Shown: in pieces, positions 31,370 to 32,875 of the stretch
Position numbering within the stretch: position 1 is the first letter of the stretch
Layout: each line of letters opens with the position of its first letter
Assembly (NCBI GenBank): GCA_010029175.1
Contig: RGNC01000003.1
Coordinates: 1-32,875, forward strand
Direction: 5' to 3'
Source: Synechococcaceae bacterium WB8_1B_136
GTDB lineage: Bacteria; Cyanobacteriota; Cyanobacteriia; PCC-6307; Cyanobiaceae
Length of the DNA stretch: 32,875 bases
Position numbers and translations under genes: made by a program
Notes under the pieces: model-generated
Seen by the model: the letters and a program-made list of their open reading frames with translations, nothing else
The model's database searches: none
Told to the model about the DNA's origin: nothing

Positions 31370-32875
31370 GGCTGTGCCAGCAACGCCTGCACGCCGCTGC
31401 GCCCCAGCTTGACCACATGGTCGCCAAAGCTGCGGCGACCGCCGGCCTGCTTCCAGCCCAGCAGCAGCGGCTCGATGGTGGCCTCCAGCGCGTCGAGGGG
31501 CATCCGTTCCAGGTAGGGCTCCGCCAGCCGGCTGAGGTTGGGAGTGCCACCCAGCCAGAGCTGGTATTGGTTGACCCCATCCCCCACCAGTCCCAGCTCC
31601 GCCATGTAGGGGCGGGCGCAGCCGTTGGGGCATCCGGTGATGCGCACCAGGATCGACTTCTCGATCTCCAGGCGTCGCAACTGGCTGTCGAGGCGTTCCA
31701 GCACCGCGGGCAGAATGCGCTCCGCTTCAGTCACCGCCAGCCCACAGAGGGGCAGGGCCGGGCAGGCGATGGCATGGCGTGCCAGGAGGGGCGGTGCCTC
31801 CGGGGTGTCCAGGCCCAGGGCCGTCAGGGCATCACGCACGCTGCCCCGCTGGGCGGTGCCGATGTTGCAGAGCAGCAGGTCCTGGTTGGGAGTGATGCGG
31901 ATCTCCAGTTGGTAGGTCTCCACCAGCTGGCGCAGGCCCCGCTTCAGCTCACCCTGCAGCCGGCCGCAGAGCACCGGGATGCCCACGAACCACTTGCCGG
32001 CGCTCTGGCGGTGCCAGCCGAGGTAGTCCTCCAGCTTGGTTTTCGGCTCCAACCGCAACCCCTTGATCGGGTGGGCGAAGTAGGCCTTCAGCTCCTGTTT
32101 GAACCAGGCGATGCCCCGATCGTGGATCAGGTACTTCATCCGGGCATGGCGCCGGTTGTGGCGGTCGCCGTAGTCGCGCTGCAGGGCCACGATGGCCTGC
32201 ACCAGATCCAGAACATGCTCCGCCGCCACATAACCCAGGGGGTCAGCGGTGCGGGCGAAGGTTTCCTCCTTGTTGTGGGTGCGGCCCATGCCGCCCCCCA
32301 CGTAGACGTTACAACCCTTGAGGGCTCCCGCTGCGTCGGCGAAGGCCACCAGGCCGATGTCCTGGGTGAGCAGATCCACCGAGTTGTCGCCCGGCACCGT
32401 GACCGCCACCTTGAACTTGCGCGGCATGTAGGTGCTGCCGTAGAGGGGTTCCTGGGCATCGCCGCTGAACACGGCACCGTCTCCCTGGCGCAGCCGCACC
32501 TTCTTCACCGGGGTGGTGGGCTTGATGCGATAGCTCAGTTCGCCATCCACCCAGAGATCCAGATAACTGCCCTCAGCGGCGCTCGGGGTGAGCAGGTCGG
32601 CGATGTCGGCGGCCAGCTGCCGCGCCGCCGGATAGGCGCCCTTCTCATAGGGAGCAGCCGGTGCCATCACGTTGCGGTTGATGTCGCCGCAGGCCGCCAG
32701 GGTGGAGCCGAGGGAGCGCACGATCGTGCCGATCACCTGCTTGAGGTGTTCCTTGCGCACGCCGTGCATCTGGAAGGCCTGACGCGTGGTGGCCCGCAGG
32801 GTGCCGTTGCCCAGGCGATCCGCCAGGTCGTCGATGGCGAGATACAGCTGGGCCGGGATGCGACCCCCAGGGCTG
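31366..32875 (-). CDS. sir: Ferredoxin-sulfite reductase, 5' end outside the window
   Basis: Assimilatory sulfite reductase makes sulfide from sulfite with six electrons from ferredoxin, using siroheme and a 4Fe-4S cluster. In-frame translation continues to the right edge (PAQLYLAIDDLADRLGNGTL, then RATTRQAFQMHGV), so the gene starts beyond base 32875. The cluster ligands are CPALPLC and, downstream, CPNGC, giving the C-x5-C...C-x3-C pattern of siroheme reductases. TTRQAFQMHGVRKEHLK and DINRNVMAP favour sulfite over nitrite reductase, as does the absence of nitrate genes next to it. The stop overlaps the next small secreted protein gene. Confidence 0.94.
   Translation of the reverse strand, partial: SPGGRIPAQLYLAIDDLADRLGNGTLRATTRQAFQMHGVRKEHLKQVIGTIVRSLGSTLAACGDINRNVMAPAAPYEKGAYPAARQLAADIADLLTPSAAEGSYLDLWVDGELSYRIKPTTPVKKVRLRQGDGAVFSGDAQEPLYGSTYMPRKFKVAVTVPGDNSVDLLTQDIGLVAFADAAGALKGCNVYVGGGMGRTHNKEETFARTADPLGYVAAEHVLDLVQAIVALQRDYGDRHNRRHARMKYLIHDRGIAWFKQELKAYFAHPIKGLRLEPKTKLEDYLGWHRQSAGKWFVGIPVLCGRLQGELKRGLRQLVETYQLEIRITPNQDLLLCNIGTAQRGSVRDALTALGLDTPEAPPLLARHAIACPALPLCGLAVTEAERILPAVLERLDSQLRRLEIEKSILVRITGCPNGCARPYMAELGLVGDGVNQYQLWLGGTPNLSRLAEPYLERMPLDALEATIEPLLLGWKQAGGRRSFGDHVVKLGRSGVQALLAQP

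Overview
The window comes from a GC-rich picocyanobacterium of the Cyanobium / freshwater-to-euryhaline Synechococcus type. The evidence is the combination of pcyA (phycocyanobilin synthesis), an orange carotenoid protein with its fluorescence recovery protein and a CrtW ketolase, SipA, a ferredoxin-type sulfite reductase, a Cmp/Nrt-type ABC transporter and a rpsB-tsf-recG arrangement. All protein-coding stretches read as chromosomal. No tRNA, rRNA, insertion sequence, phage gene or CRISPR array was seen.

Layout. 1-2.7 kb: 3' end of an alanine/serine-glyoxylate aminotransferase, converging on tadA; then, divergently, a PLP-dependent group II decarboxylase followed by a small one-helix membrane protein. 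2.6-7.4 kb (minus strand): a tightly overlapping run bioY, lspA, FHA-domain class A penicillin-binding protein, DUF697-type GTPase, which looks like one envelope operon plus a biotin-uptake gene. 7.5 kb: sipA (plus). 7.8-10.3 kb (minus): a pair of M16 peptidases, one with the zinc motif and one without. 10.4-13.9 kb (plus): pcyA overlapping a DevB-DevC-DevA exporter. 14-15.1 kb: a 51-residue very basic protein with its own strong terminator, then a family 2 glycosyltransferase. 15.2-20.2 kb (plus): structured leader, rpsB, tsf, a conserved-looking hypothetical gene that appears frameshifted, and recG. 20.3-25.4 kb (minus): cmpABCD, a four-gene ABC importer whose binding-protein residues point to bicarbonate rather than nitrate, preceded by a roughly 420-base AT-richer region with inverted repeats. 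25.9-28.1 kb: a small membrane protein and a group 2 sigma-70 factor (minus), and divergently a zinc-ribbon DUF6671-type protein. 28.1-30.1 kb (minus): ocp-crtW-frp, a complete photoprotection operon. 30.3-31.0 kb: VanX-like dipeptidase. 31.0-32.9 kb (minus): ferredoxin-sulfite reductase running off the right edge, and a small secreted protein overlapping its stop.

The strongest functional units are the photoprotection cassette (sensor OCP, ketocarotenoid-making enzyme, recovery factor), the inorganic carbon importer and the translation block. The most interesting unexplained items are the 9-bp-stem rpsB leader, the dyad just before ocp, the dyads before cmpA, the 51-residue basic protein and the split gene between tsf and recG. 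I found no convincing wholly new multi-gene system; gene functions rest on family motifs recognised by eye, and no database search was possible.
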